A stretch of DNA of 64,000 bases from Methylocystis bryophila (GTDB lineage: Bacteria > Pseudomonadota > Alphaproteobacteria > Rhizobiales > Beijerinckiaceae), in the NCBI RefSeq assembly GCF_027925445.1, contig NZ_AP027149.1, positions 2,802,501-2,866,500 of the forward strand. Direction: 5' to 3'. Positions 7,384 through 16,021 of this stretch are shown here, one piece after another (position 1 is the stretch's first letter; every line of letters starts with the position of its first letter). Position numbers and translations under genes: made by a program. The notes below the pieces were generated by a model that searched no databases, was not told the origin of the DNA, and saw only the letters and a program-made list of their open reading frames with translations.

Positions 7384-8529
7384 ATGGACTATATTTGGAC
7401 GACGGCCAGCTACATTGTGCCTTTCGTCGTCGTGCTCGGCGTCGTTGTCTTCGTCCACGAATACGGACACTTCATTGTCGGGCGGCTTTGCGGAGTCAAG
7501 GTGGACGCCTTTTCCCTAGGCTTCGGCCCGGAACTCTTCGCCTTCGAGGATCGGCACGCGACCCGCTGGAGGATTTCGGCGATTCCGCTTGGCGGCTATG
7601 TGAAGTTTCATGGCGACGCCAATGCTGTGACCGCGGGGGTGTCCGACGAGTTCCAACAGATGTCGTCCGAGGAGCGGGCCGTGACTTTCGCGGGTCAGCC
7701 GGTCTGGAAGCGGGCGGCAGTGGTCTTCGCCGGACCCTTTTTCAACTTCCTGCTGGCGATCGCGCTATACTGGGGGATGTTCGCGCTGGTGGGTCGGCCG
7801 GTCGTGGTCGACGGCCAGCTTGTGATCGCTCCGCGCATCTCGGCGGTCCAAGCGGACGGCGCCGGCGCGAAGGCCGGCTTTCGCCCGGGCGACCTCGTTA
7901 AGTCCGTGGACGGAGCGCCGATCGAAAGCTTCGCGCTGTTCCAGAAGCGAATCGCGGCCTCGCCAGGGAGAGCGCTGCACATCGTCGTAGAGCGCGGCTC
8001 GGCCTCCGCCGAGCTCGAAGCGACACCGGCGGCTGTGAGCGGGAAGGACGGGCAGACGATCGGACGACTGGGGCTTAACTCCAGTGAGGACATCCGCGAC
8101 ATGCGGATGCGAAAATGCGGGCCGATCGAGTCTCTCGGGCTCGCCTTCGAGGAAACCGGAAGCATCGTCGAGCAGACAGGCAAGTTTATCGAGGGGATAT
8201 TCGCCGGACGCGAGAGCGCGAGTCAGCTTTCGGGACCGATTGGGATTGCGGAAGCCTCGGGCAAAATGGCTCAGAAGATCAGCTCACTGGGAATCTGGCC
8301 GTTAATAAACCTGATTGCGCTGCTCTCGGTGTCGGTCGGCCTCCTCAATCTCATGCCCGTGCCGCTTCTGGACGGCGGGCATCTGATGTTTTTCGTGATA
8401 GAGGCGGTTCGCGGCCGTGCGCTGAACGAGCGACTGCAGGAATACGCCTTCAAGATCGGCTTTGTGATGGTGTCGTCGCTCATGCTTCTCGCGACCTACA
8501 ACGACCTTGCCCGACACTTGAAGCTCTAG
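7384..8529 (+). CDS. rseP: Site-2 protease, RIP metalloprotease RseP
   Basis: A 381-residue multi-spanning zinc metalloprotease that cuts anti-sigma factors and leftover signal peptides within the inner membrane. The catalytic HEYGH lies in the first membrane helix (about residues 28-32), with IPLGGYVKF near 70. A PDZ domain covers about residues 130-210 (AGFRPGDLVKSVDGAPIESF). The second active-site motif NLMPVPLLDGGHLMFF lies near 322-337. The ATG at 7384 follows GGGAG. It precedes bamA, fitting a role in envelope stress. The 3' flank is a repeat-rich spacer of 454 bases, so bamA may have its own promoter. Confidence 0.96.
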   Translation: MDYIWTTASYIVPFVVVLGVVVFVHEYGHFIVGRLCGVKVDAFSLGFGPELFAFEDRHATRWRISAIPLGGYVKFHGDANAVTAGVSDEFQQMSSEERAVTFAGQPVWKRAAVVFAGPFFNFLLAIALYWGMFALVGRPVVVDGQLVIAPRISAVQADGAGAKAGFRPGDLVKSVDGAPIESFALFQKRIAASPGRALHIVVERGSASAELEATPAAVSGKDGQTIGRLGLNSSEDIRDMRMRKCGPIESLGLAFEETGSIVEQTGKFIEGIFAGRESASQLSGPIGIAEASGKMAQKISSLGIWPLINLIALLSVSVGLLNLMPVPLLDGGHLMFFVIEAVRGRALNERLQEYAFKIGFVMVSSLMLLATYNDLARHLKL

Positions 8530-8530
8530 A

Positions 8531-8646
8531 TGTGACCGCGATGCGAAAAAGTGGAAAACCGGTTTTTCGTACAAATCGCAGTCTAAGCTTCAAGAATCGA
8601 TCACGTTTTCTGCGTTCAGGCGGCTCCGCCTGAACGCATCGTGATC
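8531..8646 (-). repeat. Intergenic palindromic repeat A, copy 1
   Basis: The unit has two parts: a GATCACG...CGTGATC block enclosing a near-perfect palindrome (arms 8611-8623 and 8626-8638, both TGCGTTCAGGCGG in inverted order), and a tail reading GAAAAACCGGTTTTCC on the minus strand and ending in CGCATCGC. Related copies lie at 45102-45154 and 53691-53802. Nothing else recognisable is seen up to bamA at 8984. Function unknown; the folded RNA could end or stabilise the rseP transcript. Confidence 0.7.
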
Positions 8647-8983
8647 TGGGGGCGCTGATCTCCGCCGCGATTCTTCCACTCGCCGCTCCGTTCGACTTGC
8701 GCGCGTGGCCGCGTTGGAATTCGTCGCGGGCCGACACAGGCGGCGGAAAAACGCCGCACCATATGCCACGTAGAGCAGAAAACCAATCTTAACCAATCCT
8801 TTATCATGATATGTGGCTTTTGCGCCACGCCTTGGACAAATTGATCTTCGAAGGTGCTCGCGGCATTTCCAGCCACACCCAAAGCGAGTAGAACGTTAAG
8901 GGTTCCGAGCGGACGGTAATCCGTCCAATCGAGGCAAGAAGCTCCGCTCCGGGCTTCGCGACGAGGACGAGGACCAAGACTGC

Positions 8984-11521
8984 ATGCGATCGACCCGACT
9001 CTTTTGCAGGAACGCCGCTCTGGCTGTCGCGGCCTTCCTCGCGTTGGCGGGCTTCGTCTGCCCTGCGGCGGCGGATATCGTCGTTGAGGGCGTGCCGCCC
9101 GCCCAAGCACAGGCCGTCCGCGACTACTTCCCGGGCGCGAGCGAGGAGGAGGTCCAGGCTGGCCTCGAGGCGCTGCGCGCCAGCGGGCGTTTCGGGGACG
9201 CCTATGTGACGAGGAGCGGCGGCAATGTGATCGTGCATGTCGCAGCCGGCACGGTCATCAATCGCATCGCCTTCGAAGGCAACAGCAAGATCAAGACCGA
9301 AAATCTCGAGAAAATCGTGCGCCTCGCCGCGCACAAGTCCTTCAATGCGCGTGTCGCGGACGAGGACTCGGCGCATATCACCGAGGCCTATCGAGTGAAC
9401 GGTCGCGCCGCCGCCAGGGTCAGCTACCGCGTAGTGCCTCTGCCGAACGGCACGATCGACGTGGTCTTCAAGATCGACGAAGGCGATAAGACGGGCATCA
9501 AGGAAATCCGCTTCGTCGGCAATACTGTATTCTCCTCCAGTCGTCTCAAGAGCATGATGGAGACGACGGAGATGAATTTCTACTCCTTCCTCAAGACGAG
9601 CGACGTCTACGATCCCGAGCGCGTCGCCGGCGACCTCGAGCTCATCCGCCGGTTCTACCTCAAGAACGGCTATGCCGACTTCCACATCGTGAGCTCGGAC
9701 GCGCGCTATGAGCCAGAGCTAGGCGGCTATGTCCTGGAGGTCGTCATCGAAGAAGGCCCGCAATATCGCGTCTCTTCGGTCGACATCGAATCGCATTTGC
9801 CCGACATCGACGCGGGCGCCTTGCGACCGCTGCTGCGGCTCGCGCCGGGCGACGTTTACAATGGCGTCGCGGTCGAGCAGACTGTCGACGCTCTGACCCG
9901 GGAGATCGCGCATAAGGGCTATGCTTTCACGCAGGCCCGGCCGCGCGGCCAACGCAATCCCGCCGACCGCACCGTCGCCGTCAATTTCGTCCTCGACGAA
10001 GGGCCTCGCGTCTTCATCGAGCGCATCAACATTCGCGGCAACGCGAAGACCCGCGAATATGTCATTCGCCGCGAATTCGAGGTCGGCGAAGGCGACCCCT
10101 ACAACCGCGTGCTGATCGATCGCGCGGAGCGCCACCTCAACGGGCTCGGCTACTTCAAGAAGGTGAAGATAACCAATGAGCCGGGGTCCGCGCCGGATCG
10201 CGTGGTCATCAATGTCGATGTCGAGGAGCAGTCGACGGGCAGCTTCAACGTCTCGGGGGGCTATTCGACGACCCAAGGCTTCATTGGCGAGGTGTCGGTC
10301 TCGGACAGCAATTTCATGGGCCGAGGCGAGGCCGTTCGTCTCTCGCTCGAGGAAGGGCAACGCGCACGCGGCGTGACTTTCAGCTTTACCGAGCCCTATT
10401 TCCTCGATCAGCGCATGTCGGGCGGCTTCGACGTGTATGCCCGCAAGAGCGACGCCTGGACCTACTCGTACTACAGCCAGACGTCCTATGGAGCCACGCT
10501 GCGGCTCGGACTGCCGATCACCGAGGAAATCACCTTCCAGCCGCATTACTCGATCTACGAGACTCAGATCTCTATCCCGAACGACTCGCAAAAGCCCTAC
10601 AACGACTGTCAGCAGCCGATCCCCGGCTACACACCCGGATTCGGTTATTGGCTTGCGCCAAACACCAGCAATCTCAGTGTGTTTTATAACTGTATGACCA
10701 ACGGCGAAGCCTCGCTCGCGATCAAGGACTCAGTGGGCGCGCGTCTGACCTCGGCTCTCGGTTACACGTTGGGCTTCAGCAATCTCGACAATCCGCGTAA
10801 TCCGAGGAACGGCTCGACGGTCACTTTCACGCAGGACGTGGCTGGGCTCGGCGGCTTCTCGCGCTTTGTGCGGACGAGCGGCGAGGCGCGCTACTATCAC
10901 GATCTGGACTTCCTCAACTATGGGGGCTGGAACTTCCTCTCCGACATGGTCGGCATTGGCCGCGTCCAGGCCGGCAATCTGACGCCGCTCTTTGGCTATC
11001 AACCCCGCGTCTTCGACAACTTCAATCTGGGTTCCAATCTGGTGCGCGGCTTCGCGCCCGGCGGCATCGGCCCGCGCGACCTGTCAAACTGGACCAGCTA
11101 CCAGGGCAACGCGCTCGGGGGCACCAATTACTTCGGTGTGACTACCGAGGTGCAGTTCCCGATCTGGGGCCTGCCGAAGGACATCGGTCTGCGCGGCGCG
11201 GTCTTCAATGACGTGGGCTCGCTGTGGGACTTCCGCGGTAAGACCTACTATCCGAAGGCCTATGCTGCCGGCTTGGCATTCGGCCAGACAAACTGCCTAC
11301 CTTACACGGCGCCGACCTACGGCCAGGGCGCCTGCTTGCTGACGCACCCGCTGGGAGGCGGAGCCGACACCTCGGCCTTCCAGATCCGCGACTCCGTCGG
11401 CGTCTCGCTCTTGTGGCAGTCGCCGCTCGGTCCGATCCGCTTCGACTACTCTTTCCCGATCGTCAAAGGGCCCTATGACGTGACGAAGCGGTTCAACTTC
11501 TCCGGTGGCACGACCTTCTGA
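8984..11521 (+). CDS. bamA: Outer membrane protein assembly factor BamA
   Basis: The 845-residue Omp85 protein is the core of the machine that folds beta-barrels into the outer membrane. A signal peptide (about residues 1-28, AVAAFLALAGFVCPAAA) is followed by five POTRA repeats (about residues 30-420), visible as recurring blocks such as INRIAFEGNSKIK, IKEIRFVGNTVFS and FIERINIRGNAKTREYVIRR. The C-terminal 400 residues form the barrel, starting near TGSFNVSGGYSTTQGFIGEV and ending in the aromatic strand FNFSGGTTF with a terminal Phe. It sits between rseP and lpxD as in most alphaproteobacteria. Confidence 0.97.
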   Translation: MRSTRLFCRNAALAVAAFLALAGFVCPAAADIVVEGVPPAQAQAVRDYFPGASEEEVQAGLEALRASGRFGDAYVTRSGGNVIVHVAAGTVINRIAFEGNSKIKTENLEKIVRLAAHKSFNARVADEDSAHITEAYRVNGRAAARVSYRVVPLPNGTIDVVFKIDEGDKTGIKEIRFVGNTVFSSSRLKSMMETTEMNFYSFLKTSDVYDPERVAGDLELIRRFYLKNGYADFHIVSSDARYEPELGGYVLEVVIEEGPQYRVSSVDIESHLPDIDAGALRPLLRLAPGDVYNGVAVEQTVDALTREIAHKGYAFTQARPRGQRNPADRTVAVNFVLDEGPRVFIERINIRGNAKTREYVIRREFEVGEGDPYNRVLIDRAERHLNGLGYFKKVKITNEPGSAPDRVVINVDVEEQSTGSFNVSGGYSTTQGFIGEVSVSDSNFMGRGEAVRLSLEEGQRARGVTFSFTEPYFLDQRMSGGFDVYARKSDAWTYSYYSQTSYGATLRLGLPITEEITFQPHYSIYETQISIPNDSQKPYNDCQQPIPGYTPGFGYWLAPNTSNLSVFYNCMTNGEASLAIKDSVGARLTSALGYTLGFSNLDNPRNPRNGSTVTFTQDVAGLGGFSRFVRTSGEARYYHDLDFLNYGGWNFLSDMVGIGRVQAGNLTPLFGYQPRVFDNFNLGSNLVRGFAPGGIGPRDLSNWTSYQGNALGGTNYFGVTTEVQFPIWGLPKDIGLRGAVFNDVGSLWDFRGKTYYPKAYAAGLAFGQTNCLPYTAPTYGQGACLLTHPLGGGADTSAFQIRDSVGVSLLWQSPLGPIRFDYSFPIVKGPYDVTKRFNFSGGTTF

Positions 11522-11549
11522 TCCTTGCTGGGCGGGGGAGGGGATCTTC

Positions 11550-11580
11550 GCGAAAGTTGACAGGCTTTTGCGATCTGAAT
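11550..11580 (+). repeat. Intergenic repeat C, copy 1
   Basis: GAAAGTTGACAGGCTTTTGC is shared, inverted, with 27757-27793, and CTTTTGCGATCTGAAT with the minus strand near 44906-44933. It sits between bamA and lpxD, where the rest of the 238-base spacer shows no gene. Confidence 0.5.
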
Positions 11581-11759
11581 CCCTCTCCCGTTTCGTATCG
11601 GCTCTCCGCCGCTGTTCTTTTGAAAAAGTTTCCGCTGGATTTGAAATCCGCTGGTCGCCGCAGCCTCTTTTATGAAAAATCCGCTTCACGCTTCTTGAGA
11701 AGATGCTCTAGAGATTCTTTGCAAAATCCGGCTCCCCGAGCTGGCGGGACAGAATCTCC

Positions 11760-12836
11760 ATGCGTTGGGACGGACGGGTGAGCGACTACCGCTTTTTTGC
11801 AAAGCCTCAGCCTATGCCGCTCGCCGAGATCGCCGCGAGGACCAATGCGCGCCTCGCCGGTCGGGAGGGCGCTGGCGATATAGCGATCTCCGGCGTGGCG
11901 ACACTGGAGGACGCGCGACCCGGCGAGATCGTCTTTTATGATTCCACGCGTTACGCGCCGGCTCTCGCGCTTTGCCGCGCTTCCGCCTGTTTCCTGCGGG
12001 AAGGCGCTTCCGCGCAGCCCCCGGAGGGAGTCGCGCGGCTGTTCGTCGCCGATCCGCATCGAGCGATGGCGCTCGCCGGGGCGCTGCTCTTTCCCGAGGC
12101 CTTGGCGCCGGGATCGCTCTTTCTCGCTGCCGGGGCGTCGCCCGGCGCCATCGTGCATCCGACAGCACGACTGGAGTCTGGCGTCACCCTCGATCCGGGC
12201 GTCGTGGTTGGCCCCTTTGCAGAGATCGGCGCCGGAAGCGTGCTCGGCGCGCAGGCTTCGATCGGCCCTGGGGTAAAGATCGGGCGGAACTGCCGGATCG
12301 GACCGCATGCGTCGCTCATGCACGCCTTCATCGGCGATCGGGTGATCATACATGCGGGCGTGCGGCTCGGTCAGGACGGATTCGGTTTCGCGCTCGGCGC
12401 GCAAGGGCATTTAAAAGCGCCGCAGCTCAAGCGCGTCGTCGTTCAGGATGACGTCGAAATCGGCGCCAATACGACGATCGATCGCGGCGCGCTGAGGGAT
12501 ACGATCGTCGGCGAAGGCGCGAAGATCGACAATCTCGTGCAGATCGGTCACAACGTGGTCATCGGCAGGGGGTGCGTGATCTGCGCGCAGACCGGCGTGG
12601 CGGGATCGACCGAGATCGGCGATTTCGTGGTCATCGGCGGGCAGGCGGCGATCGGCGGCCATCTCATGATCGGCGCCGGCGCCCAGATCGCCGCGCGCGC
12701 CGGCGTCGTGAGAGACGTCGCGCCCGGCGCGCGGATGGGCGGCGCTCCGGCCCGGCCGATACGCGAGTTTCTGCGCGCAGAGGCGCTGCTTTCGCGCATG
12801 AGCCGGCGTTCGGCCGCGCCGTCTCGTGAGGGATAA
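11760..12836 (+). CDS. lpxD: UDP-3-O-(3-hydroxyacyl)glucosamine N-acyltransferase
   Basis: The third lipid A enzyme adds a 3-hydroxyacyl chain to the amino group of UDP-3-O-acylglucosamine. After an N-terminal uridine-binding domain (residues about 15-110) comes a left-handed beta-helix of hexapeptide repeats, visible as the I/V-G periodicity from about residue 130 to 330. The catalytic His is expected in the QIGHNVVIGRG region. The ATG at 11760 gives 358 residues. A GTG at 11778 would give the family-typical beginning (SDYRFFAKPQPMPLAEIAA) and has GGGACGGA upstream, so it may be the true start. Confidence 0.95.
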   Translation: MRWDGRVSDYRFFAKPQPMPLAEIAARTNARLAGREGAGDIAISGVATLEDARPGEIVFYDSTRYAPALALCRASACFLREGASAQPPEGVARLFVADPHRAMALAGALLFPEALAPGSLFLAAGASPGAIVHPTARLESGVTLDPGVVVGPFAEIGAGSVLGAQASIGPGVKIGRNCRIGPHASLMHAFIGDRVIIHAGVRLGQDGFGFALGAQGHLKAPQLKRVVVQDDVEIGANTTIDRGALRDTIVGEGAKIDNLVQIGHNVVIGRGCVICAQTGVAGSTEIGDFVVIGGQAAIGGHLMIGAGAQIAARAGVVRDVAPGARMGGAPARPIREFLRAEALLSRMSRRSAAPSREG

Positions 12837-12915
12837 TGCGGGAACGCATCGATCTCTTCGGCTTCCGAGCGGGAAATGCGCTAGAGAAGCGACCCGCGCC
12901 ATGGGGAGGAACAAC

Positions 12916-13383
12916 ATGAATCAGGCCGCCACGGGCGCGAAGCTCGATTCCGTCGATATTTTGGGGATTCTCGAGCTGTTGCCGCATCGCTATCCCTTTC
13001 TCTTGATTGATCGCGTTGTCGATATCCGCGGCGACGAATACGGCGTCGGGATCAAGAACGTCACGATGAACGAGCCGCAGTTCCAGGGCCATTTCCCTGA
13101 ACGGCCGGTCATGCCGGGCGTTCTGATGATCGAGGCGATGGCGCAGACAGCGGGCGTCATCGCGATCCATGCCCATAAGGGCAATGGGTCGCGTCCGAAG
13201 AGTGTCTATTTCGTGACGATCGACAAGGCGAAGTTCAGAAAGCCCGTTGGGCCCGGCGATCGGCTCGAGCTGCGCATGACCAAGACCGCGCACAAGCGAA
13301 ACATCTTCTGGTATCGCGGCGAGGGCGTCGTCGACGGCGCGCTCGTCTGCGAGGCCGAGATCAGCGCCATGCTCGGGACCTGA
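12916..13383 (+). CDS. fabZ: 3-hydroxyacyl-ACP dehydratase FabZ
   Basis: The 155-residue hot-dog-fold dehydratase removes water from 3-hydroxyacyl-ACP during fatty acid elongation and competes with LpxA/LpxD for the same substrate, which explains its place among lipid A genes. ILELLPHRYPFLLIDRV opens the domain. The active-site block FQGHFPERPVMPGVLMIEAMAQ contains the catalytic His and, one turn later, the Glu. The frame is open from 12826, but GGGGAGGA directly before ATG 12916 fixes the start. Confidence 0.97.
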   Translation: MNQAATGAKLDSVDILGILELLPHRYPFLLIDRVVDIRGDEYGVGIKNVTMNEPQFQGHFPERPVMPGVLMIEAMAQTAGVIAIHAHKGNGSRPKSVYFVTIDKAKFRKPVGPGDRLELRMTKTAHKRNIFWYRGEGVVDGALVCEAEISAMLGT

Positions 13384-13412
13384 GGAGCTTTTTCGGCAAG
13401 GGGACATAGAAG

Positions 13413-14243
13413 GTGGCGGAGACGCGGGCGCACCCTTCAGCGATCATCGAAGCGGGCGCACGCCTCGGAGAGGGCCTCTCGATCGGGCCTTATTGTCACA
13501 TTGGGCCGGAGGTCGAGATTGGCGACGGCTCCGTGCTCCATTCCCATGTCGTTGTCATGGGCGCGACGCGCCTGGGGCCGCGCGCGAAAGTCTTTCCCTT
13601 CGCCGCCATCGGCGCACGCTCTCAAGATCTGATTTCGGGCGATGGGGAAGGGCGGCTCGTCATCGGCGCCGACTGCATTATTCGCGAGGGCGTCACGATC
13701 AACGCCGGCACGCGCGAGGGCGGCGTCGAAACCCGCATCGGCGACGGCTGCGCGCTGCTCGCCAATTCGCATTTGGCGCATGACTGCCGGCTCGGCGACC
13801 GGGTCGTTCTCTCGAACGGCGTGCTGATCGGGGGGCATGTGCAGATCGGCGACGACGTCATGATCGGCGGTGGCGCGGCGGTGCATCAGCACGCCCGGAT
13901 CGGCGCGCAGGTCTTTGTCGCGGGACTGGCGGGGATTGAGGGCGACATCATCCCTTTCGCGCGCGCGGGCGGACATCGCGCGCATCTCTTCGGCCTCAAT
14001 CTCGTGGGGTTGCGCCGGCGCGGCTATTCCAGCGCGCGCATCGCGCGATTGCGCGAAGCCTACCGACGGCTTTTTCCCGGCAAGCCGGCTCCCCGCGAGG
14101 AGCGGATCGCGGCTTTGCGCGCCTTTGCGGGCGACGACCCCGACATCAATCTCCTGATCGAGTTCCTTTCCGAGCCGTCGTCGCGTCAGCTCGCGACGCC
14201 GCGCCCCGGCGGCTTCGCGCGCGACGCCGAGAACGCTTCGTGA
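13413..14243 (+). CDS. lpxA: UDP-N-acetylglucosamine O-acyltransferase
   Basis: LpxA carries out the first step of lipid A synthesis, moving a 3-hydroxyacyl chain from ACP to UDP-GlcNAc. The N-terminal two thirds are hexapeptide repeats forming a beta-helix (IEAGARLGEGLSIGPYCHIG onward); the catalytic His lies in the NSHLAHDCRLGD region (about residue 125). The C-terminal helical part contains GLNLVGLRRRGYS. It starts with GTG behind GGGGACATAGAAG and is 276 residues long. Its last four bases overlap the lpxB start (GTGA). The lpxI gene usually found between lpxA and lpxB in this order is absent. Confidence 0.96.
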   Translation: MAETRAHPSAIIEAGARLGEGLSIGPYCHIGPEVEIGDGSVLHSHVVVMGATRLGPRAKVFPFAAIGARSQDLISGDGEGRLVIGADCIIREGVTINAGTREGGVETRIGDGCALLANSHLAHDCRLGDRVVLSNGVLIGGHVQIGDDVMIGGGAAVHQHARIGAQVFVAGLAGIEGDIIPFARAGGHRAHLFGLNLVGLRRRGYSSARIARLREAYRRLFPGKPAPREERIAALRAFAGDDPDINLLIEFLSEPSSRQLATPRPGGFARDAENAS

Positions 14244-15388
14244 CGAAGATTTTTCTCGTCGCTGGCGAAGCCTCCGGCGACATGCTGGGCGCAGCCCTCA
14301 TGCGCGCGCTGCGACGCGCGAGTTCTGACGTCGACTTCGCCGGCGTGGGAGGAGGGGAAATGACGGCGGAAGGCTTGAGGAGCCTGTTTCCGCTCGGTGA
14401 CGTCGCCGTGATGGGATTGACGCCGGTATTGGCGCGGCTGCCTTTGCTCGCGCGTCGTCTCCAGGAGACCGTTCGAGCGATTCTCGACGAGCCCCCGAAC
14501 TGTCTCGTGCTCATCGACGCGCCCGACTTCACGCATCGCGTCGCGCGTCGCGTGCGAGCGGCAAATCCGGACATTCGGATCGTCGATTACGTCTGTCCGA
14601 GCGTCTGGGCCTGGCGGCAGGGGCGGGCGCGCAAGATGCGCAGCTATGTCGATCACGTGCTGGCGATCCTGCCTTTCGAGCCAGCCGCGCTCGTAAGGCT
14701 TGGCGGTCCACCCTGCGATTATGTCGGCCATCCGCTCATCGAGCGCATCGATGAATTCGCGCGCGGTGACGAGGACACGCCGCGCGACCGCCTCCTTGTC
14801 GTGCTCCCGGGATCGCGCGAGGCCGAGGTCCGCCGCATGACGCCTCTTTACGGAGTCGTCGCGGCTTTGCTGCAACGCGAGTTTCCCTTGCTTGAGGTCG
14901 CCGTGCCGCCGACGGAGGCGCTCGAAGCCTTGGTGAAGACTGAGATCGCGCGTTGGGCGAAGCCTCCGCGTCTCTTGCGCCAATCGGAGAAATTCGCCGC
15001 CTTTCGTCACGCGGGCGCGGCGCTGGCGACTTCAGGAGTGGTGACGCTGGAGCTCGCGCTCGCGATGACCCCGATGGCGGTCGCCTACAAAGTCTCGACG
15101 CCGGAGAGTTTCCTGCGGCCGCTCGTCAAATTGGAGAATTTCGCTCTGCCCAATCTGATTCTCGCCCGCTCGGCCGCGGACCGCGCGGTTCCAGAGTTTT
15201 TCCAGGGAGAAGCCAGTCCCGAGGCGCTGGCGGCGACGCTGGCGGCTCTCTTGCGCGGGGGCGCGGAACGCGAGGCGCAGCTTTCGGCCTTCTCGACGCT
15301 GCGCGCCAAAATGCTCGGCTCGGGCTCGAGCCCGAGCGCCGCCGAGATCGTGCTGTCTTACGCACGCGGCGGCGAAAAGTCGCGCTGA
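14240..15388 (+). CDS. lpxB: Lipid-A-disaccharide synthase
   Basis: A GT19 family glycosyltransferase that joins UDP-diacylglucosamine and lipid X at the inner membrane. The N-terminus carries VAGEASGDMLGAALM, followed by YVCPSVWAWRQGRA (about residues 117-130), LPGSREAEVRRM (about 190) and, near the C-terminus, SGVVTLELALAMTPMAVAYK. It starts with GTG overlapping the lpxA stop, so translation is coupled. At 382 residues it matches the family. Its substrate requires a UDP-2,3-diacylglucosamine hydrolase (LpxH, LpxI or LpxG), which must be encoded outside the window. Confidence 0.96.
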   Translation: MTKIFLVAGEASGDMLGAALMRALRRASSDVDFAGVGGGEMTAEGLRSLFPLGDVAVMGLTPVLARLPLLARRLQETVRAILDEPPNCLVLIDAPDFTHRVARRVRAANPDIRIVDYVCPSVWAWRQGRARKMRSYVDHVLAILPFEPAALVRLGGPPCDYVGHPLIERIDEFARGDEDTPRDRLLVVLPGSREAEVRRMTPLYGVVAALLQREFPLLEVAVPPTEALEALVKTEIARWAKPPRLLRQSEKFAAFRHAGAALATSGVVTLELALAMTPMAVAYKVSTPESFLRPLVKLENFALPNLILARSAADRAVPEFFQGEASPEALAATLAALLRGGAEREAQLSAFSTLRAKMLGSGSSPSAAEIVLSYARGGEKSR

Positions 15389-15405
15389 TAAACGAGGGCG
15401 GGGGC

Positions 15406-15435
15406 TTGTGTCGGCCGTTTTTTGAATTATTCTAA
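15406..15435 (+). promoter_or_regulatory. Rubrerythrin promoter with Irr-type iron control element
   Basis: TTTGAATTATTCTAA (15421-15435) matches the ICE half-sites TTAGAA-N3-TTCTAA with one mismatch. It overlaps a TATTCT -10 candidate (15428-15433) that lies 16 bases after TTGTGT (15406-15411). ICE motifs are bound by the haem-responsive Irr regulator of Rhizobiales; overlap with the -10 predicts repression. The motif is seen; the binding is inferred. Confidence 0.55.
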
Positions 15436-15509
15436 GTTGTGCGCCCAAACAGCGGCGCGAGCGGCGCGCCCTGGGCGGCGCTTGGATTTCCTCGAGGGAG
15501 CAAGACACG

Positions 15510-15929
15510 ATGGCTACGCTGAAAGGCAGCAAGACTGAATCCAATCTGAAGGCCGCATTTGCGGGCGAGTCGCAGGCGAATCGCCGTTATCTCTATTTCG
15601 CTCAAAAGGCGGACGTGGAAGGCTATAACGACGTGGCGGCCGTGTTCCGCTCCACCGCTGAGGGCGAGACGGGCCATGCGCATGGCCATCTCGAGTTCCT
15701 CGAGGCTGTGGGCGACCCGGCCACCGGCCTGCCGATCGGTGCCACGGGAGACAATCTCAAGGCCGCCGTCGCGGGCGAGACCCACGAGTACACGGACATG
15801 TATCCGGGGATGGCGCGTTCGGCTCGCGAAGAGGGCTTCGAGGAGATCGCCGAGTGGTTCGAGACGCTGGCCAAGGCCGAGCGTTCGCACGCGGGTCGCT
15901 TCCAGCGCGCTCTCGACGACCTGAAGTAA
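15510..15929 (+). CDS. Rubrerythrin without rubredoxin domain
   Basis: A 139-residue ferritin-like di-iron protein, expected to reduce hydrogen peroxide. The two metal-ligand helix pairs are visible: AGESQANRRYLYF with ETGHAHGHLEF, then AGETHEYTDMYPGMA with AKAERSHAGRFQRAL. The C-terminal rubredoxin domain of classical rubrerythrins is missing, so electrons must come from a separate partner. The following gene, an Fe-S protein of the GlpC/heterodisulfide reductase type, is a reasonable candidate. GAGGGAG lies upstream of the ATG. A putative Irr motif in the promoter suggests iron control, and a perfect hairpin separates the gene from its downstream partner. Confidence 0.93.
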   Translation: MATLKGSKTESNLKAAFAGESQANRRYLYFAQKADVEGYNDVAAVFRSTAEGETGHAHGHLEFLEAVGDPATGLPIGATGDNLKAAVAGETHEYTDMYPGMARSAREEGFEEIAEWFETLAKAERSHAGRFQRALDDLK

Positions 15930-15953
15930 GCGCAGGTAGTCGGCAATCGTCAG

Positions 15954-15981
15954 TCGGCAGTCGGCGCCAACCGACTGCCGA
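15954..15981. repeat. Perfect 11-bp stem-loop
   Basis: TCGGCAGTCGG (15954-15964) and CCGACTGCCGA (15971-15981) pair exactly around the loop CGCCAA. The flanks repeat AGTCGG-like words, so it may be a small repeat cluster. It lies between rubrerythrin and the Fe-S gene and has no T-run; it may set their relative expression. Confidence 0.7.
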
Positions 15982-16021
15982 ATGCCTACCTACGACTGCC
16001 GCTAGAAAGAGAAGGACGAAG

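Noticed and set aside
15930..16021. AGTCGG-type repeats considered as a CRISPR or terminator
   Set aside because: The units are too short and irregular for CRISPR, and the hairpin lacks a T-run, so it is listed only as a stem-loop.
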